From NCBI RefSeq assembly GCF_000942395.1, contig NZ_LN812102.1, positions 217,358 through 281,357 of the forward strand: a stretch of DNA of 64,000 nucleotides, read 5' to 3'. The stretch comes from Risungbinella massiliensis (GTDB lineage Bacteria; Bacillota; Bacilli; Thermoactinomycetales; Thermoactinomycetaceae). Both the position numbers and the translations under genes were made by a program. The first letter of the stretch is position 1, and every line of letters starts with the position of its first letter. Of this stretch, positions 55,144 through 63,866 are shown piece by piece. The notes beneath the pieces are model-generated. The model saw nothing but the letters and a program-made list of their open reading frames with translations. It was not told where the DNA came from and ran no database searches.

Positions 55144-55773
55144 ATGGAGTTTTCAACTATTTGGCTATTTGTAATTGCTGCTGCTACATTGTTAATAATA
55201 CCTGGACCAGCTGTGTTCTATATTATGGCAAGAAGTATAGATCAAGGGAAGAAAGCGGGCCTGGTATCAGTCTTTGGTGTATCTCTTGGTGGTTCTGTTC
55301 ACGTTTTAGCTGGAGCAATTGGAGTTTCTGCGATCCTTATGACATCAGCAACAGCCTTTAATATCGTTAAATACTTGGGTACTGCTTATCTTATCTATCT
55401 GGGGTGTAAGACTTTATTATCTACATCTGATAGAACGACTTCAGCAATTCCAAAAGCCCCTCGCAAAAAATTACAAAAGATTTTTTACGAATCAGCGTTC
55501 GTAGAAGTCATGAATCCTAAGACAGCACTCTTTTTTTTAGCCTTCTTTCCACAATTCATATCACCTTCTGCTGGATCAGTCACAGTACAATTTTTGCTTT
55601 TAGGAACTATATTTATTATCCTAGCTTTTATTAGTGATGGTCTGTATGCAGTTCTTGCAGCAAGTATTAGAAAGCGTATTAAAGTGAGTTCAAATTTACA
55701 GAATCGGATAACTGGTTATTTATATATTGTTCTAGGGGTATTCTCCGCCTTTGCGAGCCCCTCCAAAACATAA
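55144..55773 (+). CDS. LysE/RhtB-family amino-acid exporter 1
   Basis: A 209-residue membrane protein of the LysE superfamily with six helices, from ATG 55144, with AAGGAG upstream. The family start AAATLLIIPGPAVFYIMARS and GLVSVFGVSLGGSVHVLAG are typical of RhtB/LeuE. FVEVMNPKTALFFLAFFPQF is the second conserved block. It probably exports amino acids such as threonine or homoserine lactones or leucine. It follows paiB by about 70 bases, so MocR 1 may control both. Confidence 0.85.
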   Translation: MEFSTIWLFVIAAATLLIIPGPAVFYIMARSIDQGKKAGLVSVFGVSLGGSVHVLAGAIGVSAILMTSATAFNIVKYLGTAYLIYLGCKTLLSTSDRTTSAIPKAPRKKLQKIFYESAFVEVMNPKTALFFLAFFPQFISPSAGSVTVQFLLLGTIFIILAFISDGLYAVLAASIRKRIKVSSNLQNRITGYLYIVLGVFSAFASPSKT

Positions 55774-55861
55774 GAGTGTTATGATGAAATTTATCGTGTT
55801 GTGACACAACAAATAGAGATTCTACCAAGACAATACGTAAAATGAAATGGAGAGATATTTT

Positions 55862-56572
55862 ATGCCTAGATTTATCATTGAAGATGATTTTTGGTCGTTA
55901 TTCCCTCATGCAAAAATAGGCACCGTTATTTGCCAGGGGATTGATAATTCAATAAGGGCTGTTGAAATCTATGAGAAGCTACTGCAGGAGGCAGAGAAAG
56001 AAGCACATAAATTCTTAAGTCTGGAGGAATTCAGTAGTAATCCAGTCATATCCGTTTGGCGAGAAGCTTTTCAGAAATTCAAGACAAAGAAAGGGGCAAG
56101 GTGTTCCATTGAAGCTTTATTAAAGAGAGTGAAAAATGGCAATCATATCGGAACAATAAACCCACTTGTTGACATCTATAATTCAATTTCATTGCGTTAT
56201 GGGCTTCCGTGTGGTGGAGAAGATATCGACACTTTTGGAGGCGATATTCGGCTAACGCAGGCAAATGGTAACGAACCGTTTATCCCATTGGGAAATAATG
56301 AAAATGCTTCGCCATATGAAGGTGAGATTGTTTATAAAGATGATGACGGCGCAATATGCAGATGCTGGAATTGGCGTGAAGCTCGGAGGACGATGCTAAC
56401 AGAAAATACGAAAAATGCATTCCTTTGTATTGAATTAATAGATGAAACAAGAAGCGATGACTTTCATATGGCTCTTAAAGCATTGTCTGATTTAGTGTTA
56501 CATAATCTTGGTGGTATCGTGAAGATGGAAGTGTTAGATATTAACAATAAGGAAATTACAATCTTTGGTTAA
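55862..56572 (+). CDS. B3/B4 tRNA-binding-type domain protein
   Basis: A 236-residue free-standing B3/B4 domain, which is the editing domain of PheRS beta subunits that clears mis-charged Tyr-tRNA(Phe). Typical runs are FQKFKTKKGARCSIEALLKR, IGTINPLVDIYNSISLRYG, VGGEDIDTFGG-like CGGEDIDTFGGD and the C-terminal ALSDLVLHNLGG. Start is ATG 55862 with GGAGAG seven bases upstream. Free-standing members occur widely in Bacillus and may edit tRNA or bind free amino acids. It follows the exporter, on the same strand, after about 90 bases. Confidence 0.82.
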   Translation: MPRFIIEDDFWSLFPHAKIGTVICQGIDNSIRAVEIYEKLLQEAEKEAHKFLSLEEFSSNPVISVWREAFQKFKTKKGARCSIEALLKRVKNGNHIGTINPLVDIYNSISLRYGLPCGGEDIDTFGGDIRLTQANGNEPFIPLGNNENASPYEGEIVYKDDDGAICRCWNWREARRTMLTENTKNAFLCIELIDETRSDDFHMALKALSDLVLHNLGGIVKMEVLDINNKEITIFG

Positions 56573-56738
56573 GGTCAAATAATGTATCTTCTTGAATCCA
56601 ACAATGAATCGTGTTTCTTCATAATGATTAAGAGTAGAAAAAGCAGATTTCTTAAATTATAACCTTTATTCAACTGAGTACCTCTGTCGCAGAAACTATC
56701 CCCCTAACTAGATGATTGGGATAGTTTTTGGTTTTCAG

Positions 56739-56761
56739 TTTGAATCGCAAACTAGTTTAAA
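56739..56761. repeat. 23-bp dispersed repeat, copy 2
   Basis: This copy differs from 49622-49644 at two positions (T for A, T for G swaps) and includes AAACTAGTTT. It lies between the B3/B4 gene and MocR 2. Confidence 0.55.
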
Positions 56762-56810
56762 ATATCAAACGATAATACTAATCATATTTGATGACATAAC
56801 GTTTTACTAG

Positions 56811-58232
56811 TTATATCATTTCTTCAACTAACTTTGCTAGACGCTTGATTCCCTCTTCCATTCGGCCCTTTGGCTCATAACAAAATGAGAGACGCAAGTG
56901 ATTTCGATCATCTGGTTGATATATGTATCCTGGATGAAGTAATACCTTTTGCGTTAGTGCTTTGGAAAATAAATGATGTATGGAAATTTTAGTGTGAAAC
57001 CGAAGCCAAATGTAATAGCCGCCGGACGGGTTATTCCATGTAGCATATGGTTTTAGGTAGTTCTCTAGTAATTGAATTAAAAATTCTTTTCGCTCTCGTA
57101 GTTTAGCACGTAGTACTTGAAGATGAGGTATATGATATTTACGTCCAAACCATTCCTTAGCCACCCATTGCGATAAAATACTAGAACCATAATCAGTCTG
57201 CATTTTCAAATCAGCAAGACGATCTATTACCGTTTTAGCTCCGACTACCCACCCAATCCGTAGTCCTGGACTCACTGTTTTGGAAAGAGTTCCTATGTAT
57301 AGGACATTACCACTATTAGGGCGAGCTTTAAGTGATAGTGGAGGTGGAGTCTCCCAATATAACTCTTGATAAGCTCCATCTTCGATGATAGGAAGTTGAT
57401 GAAGTCGAGAAAATGCTAGAATTTCTTCTCTTCTCTGCTCTGGTAAAATGGCTCCCGTAGGGTTTTGATAGGTTGGAATGGTATACAGAAATCCCCTTCT
57501 CTTGCTAATGTCATTTGGGATTCGAACACCCAGTTCATCCAACTCCCATCCCACCATATGAACTCCCGCCGAACGAAAAATAGGAAGTGTATAGAGATAA
57601 GAGCTCTTTTCTGAGAATAGTGTCCACCCTGATTGGACAAGCCCTTGTGAAATTAGCTGAAAAGCTTGCAGAGCACCTGATACGATGAGAATGGAATCTG
57701 TTGATACATTGATCCCCAGTTCTTGAAGATATAATCGTATTTCCTCTCTTAAAAGAGACAAACCTTTCGGTTCGCCATAGCCAAAGGTGGACACATTTTC
57801 TCCTAATTCCTGAAATATTTTTTGAAACTGTTCCTTTGGAAATAGCGTAGAAGCCATCTCCCCTGTACCGAGTCGAATCATATTAGAGTCGGCTTCCATT
57901 TGATTGATCTTTTGAATGGTTGGGATATTGGGCTCCCATACTCCTGCTGAGGAATACTGTTGCCAATCTAGTACCGATTTCTGCTTATTCCAAGCATTCT
58001 GTGCCACTTTGGTTCCTCGACGACCATCTCCTTCTAGATAACCATCTGCGATTAGCTCCTCCACTGCTGTCACAACCGTACTCCGGTTCACTTGCCAGGA
58101 AGCCGCTAAATCTCTTTGGGTGGGAATCGTACTGCCTTCCGCCCATTCACCATTACTAATCTTTTCCTGAATATGTTGCTTGATTTGTCTATAAAGCGGA
58201 GTGGATTTTTTGCGATCAGGTTTCCAATTCAT
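56811..58232 (-). CDS. MocR-type GntR/aminotransferase regulator 2
   Basis: About 473 residues from ATG 58232, or up to 30 more if a GTG at 58322 is used; no good ribosome site settles this. The GntR part has EGSTIPTQRDLAASWQVN and ELIADGYLEGDGRRGTK. The aminotransferase part has GFLYTIPTYQNPTGAILP, IIEDGAYQELYW and the PLP lysine in YIGTLSKTVSPGLRIGW. It is divergent from a LysE/ArgO exporter gene with about 100 bases between. It is distinct from MocR 1 in sequence. Confidence 0.85.
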   Translation of the reverse strand: MNWKPDRKKSTPLYRQIKQHIQEKISNGEWAEGSTIPTQRDLAASWQVNRSTVVTAVEELIADGYLEGDGRRGTKVAQNAWNKQKSVLDWQQYSSAGVWEPNIPTIQKINQMEADSNMIRLGTGEMASTLFPKEQFQKIFQELGENVSTFGYGEPKGLSLLREEIRLYLQELGINVSTDSILIVSGALQAFQLISQGLVQSGWTLFSEKSSYLYTLPIFRSAGVHMVGWELDELGVRIPNDISKRRGFLYTIPTYQNPTGAILPEQRREEILAFSRLHQLPIIEDGAYQELYWETPPPLSLKARPNSGNVLYIGTLSKTVSPGLRIGWVVGAKTVIDRLADLKMQTDYGSSILSQWVAKEWFGRKYHIPHLQVLRAKLRERKEFLIQLLENYLKPYATWNNPSGGYYIWLRFHTKISIHHLFSKALTQKVLLHPGYIYQPDDRNHLRLSFCYEPKGRMEEGIKRLAKLVEEMI

Positions 58233-58337
58233 CCTTACTTCTGCCTTTCTCGTTTGGTTGGGTATAAAAGTTTCCCTTTGGTTGGAGACATCCAAAACTC
58301 TTCTTGTTAGGATAGTACACACTAAGGAGGAACAACA

Positions 58338-58958
58338 ATGGAAGCATTTATAACTGGAATAATCTTAGCTTTTGGGCTTATTTTACCGTTAGGAGTACAG
58401 AATGTCTTTATCCTCAATCAAGGATTTCTTCATTCACGATTTGTCTCGGCATTACCAGCAATCTTAACTGCATGTCTGTGTGATACCATTTTAATCTTAT
58501 TAGCTGTTTTGGGACTCTCTCTACTATTATTACATAACGTTTGGTTTGAACTAATCCTCACGATCGTTGGCGTTTGCTTTTTAGTTTTCATTGGATGGAC
58601 AACTTGGCGGAGCAAGCCAGAAGATTTAGATTCAAAAGAACCTAAAAAGTTCACCGTCTCCAAGCAAATCATGTTTGCAGCCTCTGTCTCCTTACTCAAT
58701 CCACATGCCATCTTAGATACGATTGCAGTAATAGGTACTACTTCTCTTCACTATCAGGAAGAAGAGCGTATTCTCTTTTCATCTGCTACCATACTTGTCT
58801 CTTGGATTTGGTTCTTTAGTCTTGCAATTGCAGGTCGCATCATGGGGAAATCCCCTAAAAAGAATACCTTTTTCCAAATGATTCAGAAGCTATCTGCGCT
58901 ATTTATTTGGGGAACTGCTTTATATCTAAGTGTTACAATGGTAGAAAAATATATATAG
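58338..58958 (+). CDS. LysE/ArgO-family amino-acid exporter 2
   Basis: A 206-residue six-helix exporter. It opens MEAFITGIILAFGLILPLGV followed by QNVFILNQGF, the LysE/ArgO motif (PLGAQN). A conserved ASVSLLNPHAILDTIAVIGT follows in the second half. ArgO and LysE export arginine or lysine. AAGGAGG precedes the ATG. It is divergent from MocR 2 and 17 bases ahead of azlC, so the exporters are probably one operon. Confidence 0.85.
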   Translation: MEAFITGIILAFGLILPLGVQNVFILNQGFLHSRFVSALPAILTACLCDTILILLAVLGLSLLLLHNVWFELILTIVGVCFLVFIGWTTWRSKPEDLDSKEPKKFTVSKQIMFAASVSLLNPHAILDTIAVIGTTSLHYQEEERILFSSATILVSWIWFFSLAIAGRIMGKSPKKNTFFQMIQKLSALFIWGTALYLSVTMVEKYI

Positions 58959-58975
58959 AGAGGAGCATAATCGAG

Positions 58976-59722
58976 TTGAACGAATCTACTATCACAACTT
59001 ATAGCTCTCGTTCTCAGGAATGGTGGAATGGATGGAGAGCAGGCTTCCCCATTGCAATTGGATATCTGCCTATTGCTTTTGCCTTTGGTCTTCTTGCTAA
59101 ATCATCAGGTGTTCCAGCAATGTTAGCAGTATTACTATCACTTTTGGTCTTTGCAGGAGCTAGCCAATTTATTGCAATCAATCTCTTAGCGGTTGGCACA
59201 GCCATCGGAGAAATAATCCTTACTACCTTTATATTGAATTTGCGTCATTTCTTAATGACTACCTCCCTCTCCACTCGGCTCGAAGGAGATCTTTCTCGTT
59301 GGTGGCGGTCCCTTATCTCTTTTGGAGTAACGGATGAGAATTATTCTGTTGCCTCCTTAAGTCAGCATAATCCCCTCTCCAAATACTATCTGTTAGCGCT
59401 CCAATTGATCTCTTTTCTTGCTTGGAATATCGGGACTTGGATCGGACTCCTTTTTGGATCAGTCGTCAGCGAGAATGTTAGTAATAGTATGGGAATTGCC
59501 CTTTATGCCATGTTTATTGCCTTGCTTGTCCCAGCCATGCGAAACTCCCTACCGATTACCCTAGTAGCACTAGTAGCGATCGCAATACATAGCTTTCTAG
59601 TTTGGTTTCCAGTTACAGCTACTCTCTCTACAGGTTGGCGGATTGTCCTTTGTGCATTGGTAGCCTCTGCTTTAGGAGCCTTGTTTTTTCCACAAAAGGA
59701 GGAACACCATGATGAATCTTGA
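58976..59722 (+). CDS. azlC: AzlC family branched-chain amino-acid exporter, large subunit
   Basis: About 248 residues from TTG 58976, with AGAGAGGAG upstream. The family core AGFPIAIGYLPIAFAFGLLA, VFAGASQFIAINLL and LNLRHFLMTTSL is diagnostic of AzlC, with six or seven helices. With AzlD it exports branched-chain amino acids (and 4-azaleucine in B. subtilis). The start site lies inside no other gene and 17 bases after the ArgO stop. It overlaps azlD by 14 bases. Confidence 0.9.
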   Translation: MNESTITTYSSRSQEWWNGWRAGFPIAIGYLPIAFAFGLLAKSSGVPAMLAVLLSLLVFAGASQFIAINLLAVGTAIGEIILTTFILNLRHFLMTTSLSTRLEGDLSRWWRSLISFGVTDENYSVASLSQHNPLSKYYLLALQLISFLAWNIGTWIGLLFGSVVSENVSNSMGIALYAMFIALLVPAMRNSLPITLVALVAIAIHSFLVWFPVTATLSTGWRIVLCALVASALGALFFPQKEEHHDES

Positions 59723-60017
59723 ATTACTTTTACTTGTAATAGGGATGGCAATCGTTACCTACCTCCCACGTATGTTGCCATTAGTATTTTTGCATCAACT
59801 TTCCTATCCACCCTTTTTACAAAACATGCTACGCTATATGCCCTATGCCATCTTAGGAGCCCTTATCTTTCCAGGTATTCTCTCCTCTACAGGAGAAGAG
59901 AACATCTTCCCTGCTCTCCTAGCTGGAATTGGTTGTTGTCTTTTAGCGTGGTATCGAGTACCTACTATTTGGGTTGTGTTAGCTGGAATTTTGATTGTCT
60001 ATATTCAAACACTCTAG
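59709..60017 (+). CDS. azlD: AzlD family branched-chain amino-acid exporter, small subunit
   Basis: A 102-residue four-helix protein, always paired with AzlC. MAIVTYLPRMLPLVFLHQ and FLQNMLRYMPYAILGALIFP match AzlD. Translation is coupled by the 14-base overlap with azlC. The pair needs both subunits for export. A GNAT gene follows after 32 bases and could be in the same transcript. Confidence 0.92.
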   Translation: MMNLELLLLVIGMAIVTYLPRMLPLVFLHQLSYPPFLQNMLRYMPYAILGALIFPGILSSTGEENIFPALLAGIGCCLLAWYRVPTIWVVLAGILIVYIQTL

Positions 60018-60049
60018 CAAGTGATAATGAGAATGGGGAGTGAGAAAGG

Positions 60050-60574
60050 TTGTTGGAACCTGCAAACCTACAGATACGAATTGAGCCTTGGACAGATACC
60101 GATCTTGCCTTGCTACATCGTCTGAATGCACCAGAAATGATGAAGCACCTTGGAGGGCCGGAGAGCGAAGAACAGATCATCAAGCGTCACAATCGGTACA
60201 AGAATATGGGAGATACAGGTTGTATGTTTAGCATTATCCTACATCCAGGGCTCGAAGCGGTCGGCTCTGTGGGGTACTGGGAACGCCTTTGGCAGGAAAA
60301 AACCGTGTATGAAATTGGATGGGCTGTCCTGCCATCATTCCAAGGCAAGGGAATAGCAGGTAAGGCAGTAGCAGCAGCTATAGCCAATGCCAGTGACCAG
60401 CAGAAGCATAGGTACATACATGCGTTCCCATCGATCCACAACGCTGCATCAAACGCGATTTGTCGGAAACTGAACTTTTCTTTCATTGCCGAATGCCCAT
60501 TCGAATATCCACTTGGAAGCATCATGCAATGTAACGATTGGTGTTTCGATCTTAAGTCGCTCCAACTTGAATAA
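60050..60574 (+). CDS. GNAT family acetyltransferase
   Basis: A 174-residue RimJ/RimL-type GNAT. Starting TTG at 60050 has GAGAAAGG upstream. RIEPWTDTDLALLHRLNAPEM is the usual start, YEIGWAVLPSFQGKGIAGKA the acetyl-CoA loop (motif A), and NAASNAICRKLNFSFI motif B. Its substrate is unknown. It follows azlD. Past it lies the IS-end-like hairpin region, so its own terminator is not clear. Confidence 0.8.
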   Translation: MLEPANLQIRIEPWTDTDLALLHRLNAPEMMKHLGGPESEEQIIKRHNRYKNMGDTGCMFSIILHPGLEAVGSVGYWERLWQEKTVYEIGWAVLPSFQGKGIAGKAVAAAIANASDQQKHRYIHAFPSIHNAASNAICRKLNFSFIAECPFEYPLGSIMQCNDWCFDLKSLQLE

Positions 60575-60575
60575 T

Positions 60576-60720
60576 GTCAATGTCATTCGGGAGGATGGAG
60601 AAATTCACGAAGGAAAAAGTACAAAGATAGGCAGGACTTGTGAGAGGGTAGAAACCCTCCCTTGTCCGACGCAGATTCATCTCCCACTTTCGCTACGCTT
60701 AGAAGTGGGAGTATTTTCCG
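60576..60720. repeat. Hairpin-rich segment resembling an IS200/IS605 right end
   Basis: GAGGG-TAGAAA-CCCTC (60643-60658) is followed by CTCCCACTT (60681-60689) pairing with AAGTGGGAG (60703-60711) around a 13-base loop that contains GCTACGCTT. Such GTGGGAG hairpins with an AGCGTAG-type loop are familiar from the ends of TnpB-carrying elements. No transposase reading frame is attached, and a simple terminator is the alternative. Confidence 0.35.
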
Positions 60721-61531
60721 CTATAATAGATAAAAATTGACTAGCATTTAACCTAGCAGAATTTTTCCCCTTAACCTGCTTCAACGTCGATACTATAAGA
60801 AAGCTAACAATCACTAATAAGAGCCATGAACTCACCTTTCCTAAATGAACGAGACTCCATGCATCGGTTTGGTTTGGATATTCCCAAGCTCCAAAGAACG
60901 TTGCGATATTTTCGGCTATCCATATAAAAAATCCGATGAGCACAAACGAAAATGCGAGTGGCATACGGTAACGAGATCCACCAACCTCATATGTGACCCA
61001 TGATTGCCAAAATACGATTATGACAAGTCCAGATAACCACCAACGAACATCCATCCAATAATGGTGGGTGAAAAAATTCAAATAGATCGCAGCTGCAAGA
61101 GGTACTACTACCCAAAACGGAGGCCACTTAACCAGTTCAACCTTTAACCGCCTCCACGCTTGGCAAAGATAACTCGCAACACTCGCGTACATGAATCCGC
61201 TATACAAAGGCACTCCAAAAATTTTGGAACCTTCCTCTGGGTAAGACCAGGAGCCCATATGTACCTTGAAAAGTTCAAGAGCAAGACCAATAAGGTGGAA
61301 CAATGTGATAACCTTAAGCTCATCCCGTGTTTCAAGCCCAGAACGCACCATCCACCACTGCATCAGAAGGCAGATGATGAGTAGCCAATCATAACGTGGT
61401 AGGAAGGGAAATGGCATGAATTGTGTAAAAGCCAAAGAGGCAAAAATAACAACAGGAAACAAACATGATAGGGCCTGTTCCCAACCAAAACGAACGAGTT
61501 GTTTTAGTGCTCTCATAATTTGTGCCTCCAA
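60677..61531 (-). CDS. DUF817 membrane protein
   Basis: A 284-residue protein with about eight membrane helices, among them LFPVVIFASLAFTQF, LLIICLLMQWWMV, VASYLCQAW and LLLVIVSFLIVSTL. The runs FKVHMGSWSYPEEG and YLNFFTHHYWMDVRWW are marks of DUF817, whose role is unknown. The usual family end is near SFLIVSTLKQVKGK. Here about 25 further residues (ARLNASQFLSIIAENTPTSK and on) are coded by the IS-end-like hairpin sequence, so the 3' end has probably been replaced. Confidence 0.82.
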   Translation of the reverse strand: MEAQIMRALKQLVRFGWEQALSCLFPVVIFASLAFTQFMPFPFLPRYDWLLIICLLMQWWMVRSGLETRDELKVITLFHLIGLALELFKVHMGSWSYPEEGSKIFGVPLYSGFMYASVASYLCQAWRRLKVELVKWPPFWVVVPLAAAIYLNFFTHHYWMDVRWWLSGLVIIVFWQSWVTYEVGGSRYRMPLAFSFVLIGFFIWIAENIATFFGAWEYPNQTDAWSLVHLGKVSSWLLLVIVSFLIVSTLKQVKGKNSARLNASQFLSIIAENTPTSKRSESGR

Positions 61532-61588
61532 TTTTGAATGGTTAAATTCATGAGTAACTCCCCTTTTATGACATAACGGACTACTTTA

Positions 61589-61810
61589 TTAATCTTTGGT
61601 ATCTTCATCACTTTGGTATTCTAAAATATCTCCGGGTTGACATTCTAACGCTTTACAAATCGCCTCTAAAGTTGAAAGCCTAATTGCTTTTGCCTTTCCA
61701 TTTTTCAATATAGAAAGGTTAGCCATTGTTATTCCAACCCTCTCCGAAAGTTCTGTTACGCTCATTTTCCTTTTAGCCAGCATCACATCAATATTGATTA
61801 TAATTGCCAT
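61589..61810 (-). CDS. XRE-family small regulator, YozG-like
   Basis: A 73-residue Cro/CI helix-turn-helix protein. MAIIINIDVMLAKRKMSVTE, ELSERVGITMANLSILKNGK and LEAICKALECQPGDILEY are typical of small regulators paired with DUF2975 proteins. ATG 61810 has GAGGTG upstream; a GTG at 61819 is less likely. It is the second gene of a two-gene unit, 10 bases after the DUF2975 gene. Confidence 0.9.
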   Translation of the reverse strand: MAIIINIDVMLAKRKMSVTELSERVGITMANLSILKNGKAKAIRLSTLEAICKALECQPGDILEYQSDEDTKD

Positions 61811-61820
61811 GTTTTTCACC

Positions 61821-62300
61821 TCAGACCGTTAAGTCATTTTCTGATTTTATATCTATGGCATTTTTTAGTAGCTTTTGAAGAACAGCCGCAAAGACAGCAA
61901 CCACCACGCAACCAAAAATAATGACCATTCCGATTAATATAATACCTGGGGCATCGTCTACCTCTGCCATGAGATATAAGAGTGGCATAAATACCACAAA
62001 TAGGGCACTGATGGTGATAGCACAGTATTTGATATTCTTTAAAGAATATACAGATAATTCAGAAAACGCCTGTTTCTTGTCAATATAGCTTAAAAGTTTT
62101 AAAGTCTGGTACAATGCAACGAAAAATACTAACGCTGTTACATACAAGCCGATCAAAAACGGATATTGCAAAAAAGCTAACTTTGGATTTAATTCTGCAA
62201 AAAATTCAGCTATCCTAGGTAACAAAAATATACACAAAGCAAGAACAGGGAGTCCCATGAGAACAACAACGAACTTTAAAAAGAAGGTTTCTCGTTTCAT
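61821..62300 (-). CDS. DUF2975 membrane protein
   Basis: A 159-residue protein with four membrane helices at about 5-27, 42-64, 85-107 and 120-142. It starts MKRETFFLKFVVVLMGLPVL at ATG 62300 with GAGGTG upstream. DUF2975 proteins are nearly always encoded next to a YozG-like XRE regulator. Function is unknown; they may signal to the regulator or form an immunity-like module. It is first in this pair. Confidence 0.87.
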   Translation of the reverse strand: MKRETFFLKFVVVLMGLPVLALCIFLLPRIAEFFAELNPKLAFLQYPFLIGLYVTALVFFVALYQTLKLLSYIDKKQAFSELSVYSLKNIKYCAITISALFVVFMPLLYLMAEVDDAPGIILIGMVIIFGCVVVAVFAAVLQKLLKNAIDIKSENDLTV

Positions 62301-62429
62301 AAAAAAGCACCTCACTTATTTATTGTCAATTTGAATTTAACACACGTTTTATCGTTTTACAATAAATAATTACTGATTATGATTACATTTTTATCGATAT
62401 GTTAATATCTCTTTAATTTTAGACAAAGA

Positions 62430-62463
62430 TAAAAAAGCATTCCTCATTACAAAGAAATGCTCT
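62430..62463. terminator. Hairpin upstream of the DUF2975 unit
   Basis: AGCATT and AATGCT pair around a loop with A-rich flanks on one side. It could end the convergent or upstream transcript. Confidence 0.35.
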
Positions 62464-62655
62464 ATAACTTAAATATTCATGGTTTTAATCAGTCCCACAA
62501 CAAAATAATCTATAACTCCTATACTCGCTAAAATGAAAAAGCACTTTTATAGCTGGTTTATGTTATCTGTTACTCTAAAAATTCTCCAAAAGGTCTAGGA
62601 CTCTCTACTAGCTTAGAAGATTAAAGATGACATCACCAACCCTGTGGAGTCTCCA

Positions 62656-63555
62656 TCATGACTCAACCATCTCCCCACCATTTACATGTAAAATTTGACC
62701 TGACACATAGGCAGAATCATCCGAAGCTAAGTATACGTAAGCAGGCGCCAATTCAAATGGTTGCCCAGCTCGCTTCATCGGTGTTTCTGTACCAAAAGTC
62801 TTGACTCGTTCTTTAGAAAAAGTGGCTGGAATTAGTGGTGTCCAAATAGGTCCAGGCGCTACTCCATTTACTCGAATTCCTTTTTCTATCAAGGAAAGCG
62901 ACAAAGAACGAGTAAAGGAGACGATCGCACCCTTTGTAGAGGAATAGTCGATTAGTTCTCTCTCTCCTCTATACGCAGCGACAGAGGTAGTGTTGATAAT
63001 CGAACTTCCCTTTCGTAAGTAAGGTAGAACAGCTTTTGTCATGTAAAAAAAGGAGAGGATATTAGTCTGAAACGTATTTTGTAACTGCTTCGCTGTAATA
63101 TCTAAGATGCTCTTTTGGGGAAATTGGACAGCATGATTATTCACCAGTGTATCAATCCGTCCAAACTTTTTGATAGCCTTTTTCACAACATAAATACATG
63201 AATCCTCTTTTCTCAAATCGGCTGCAATAATTTTACAACATCGCCCAAGCTCTTTTATTCTTTGTTTCGTCTCCCTAGCATCCCGATGTTCGTCCAAGTA
63301 GGCGATCACCACATCAGCACCTTCTTTTGCAAAAGCGATCGCAACAGCTCTCCCGATTCCACTATCTCCTCCTGTAACAATTGCTACTTTGTTTTTCAGC
63401 TTTTGACTCCCCATATATTTAGGGTTCTCTACAATAGGACGTGGTTCCATAAGATACTCAAAACCAGGTTGTCGATCTTGATGTTGTGGAGGAAACGAAA
63501 TGGGAATATTATCGCATTGTACTTCCCAACCGATATATGGATATGTAGGGTACAT
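62656..63555 (-). CDS. Short-chain dehydrogenase/reductase, YhdF/YhxC-like
   Basis: A 299-residue SDR with the NAD(P) motif AIVTGGDSGIGRAVAIAFA and the catalytic Tyr-Lys in LIDYSSTKGAIVSFTRSL. The first 45 residues are a proline-rich extension (PPQHQDRQPGFEYLMEPRP), the mark of the YhdF/YhxC/GsiB-neighbour group of stress-linked SDRs. VNGVAPGPIWTPLIPATF and YVSGQILHVNGGEMV complete the pattern. The carbonyl or alcohol substrate is unknown. It is monocistronic. Confidence 0.9.
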   Translation of the reverse strand: MYPTYPYIGWEVQCDNIPISFPPQHQDRQPGFEYLMEPRPIVENPKYMGSQKLKNKVAIVTGGDSGIGRAVAIAFAKEGADVVIAYLDEHRDARETKQRIKELGRCCKIIAADLRKEDSCIYVVKKAIKKFGRIDTLVNNHAVQFPQKSILDITAKQLQNTFQTNILSFFYMTKAVLPYLRKGSSIINTTSVAAYRGERELIDYSSTKGAIVSFTRSLSLSLIEKGIRVNGVAPGPIWTPLIPATFSKERVKTFGTETPMKRAGQPFELAPAYVYLASDDSAYVSGQILHVNGGEMVES

Positions 63556-63699
63556 AAATACTCCCCTCTCTGATCACTTAATGGCATTCTATTCCGTTTG
63601 TATACACAGGTGCCCATCGATCATTAGTAGGGATTGAATTAACGATAAATCTAAATCAGAGGGGGCTTCCTTTTCAATTTAATGACTCTAACAAAAACG

Positions 63700-63741
63700 T
63701 AGAAAAGCAGCCCAATAACTAGGATTGCTTTTCTACGTTTT
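63700..63741. terminator. Intrinsic terminator hairpin
   Basis: CGTAGAAAAGCA and TGCTTTTCTACG pair perfectly over 12 bp, followed on the plus strand by TTTTTATGG. Confidence 0.7.
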
Positions 63742-63866
63742 TATGGATTTTATGATAGATTAATCTCTAAATTCCGCTGAATTATTCTCTTCCCTATAGT
63801 CAAAATATTCAAGCTGAATGTATGGCGAATCTCTAACGCTTAGTATCAGTTAAATGAACTATCAAA

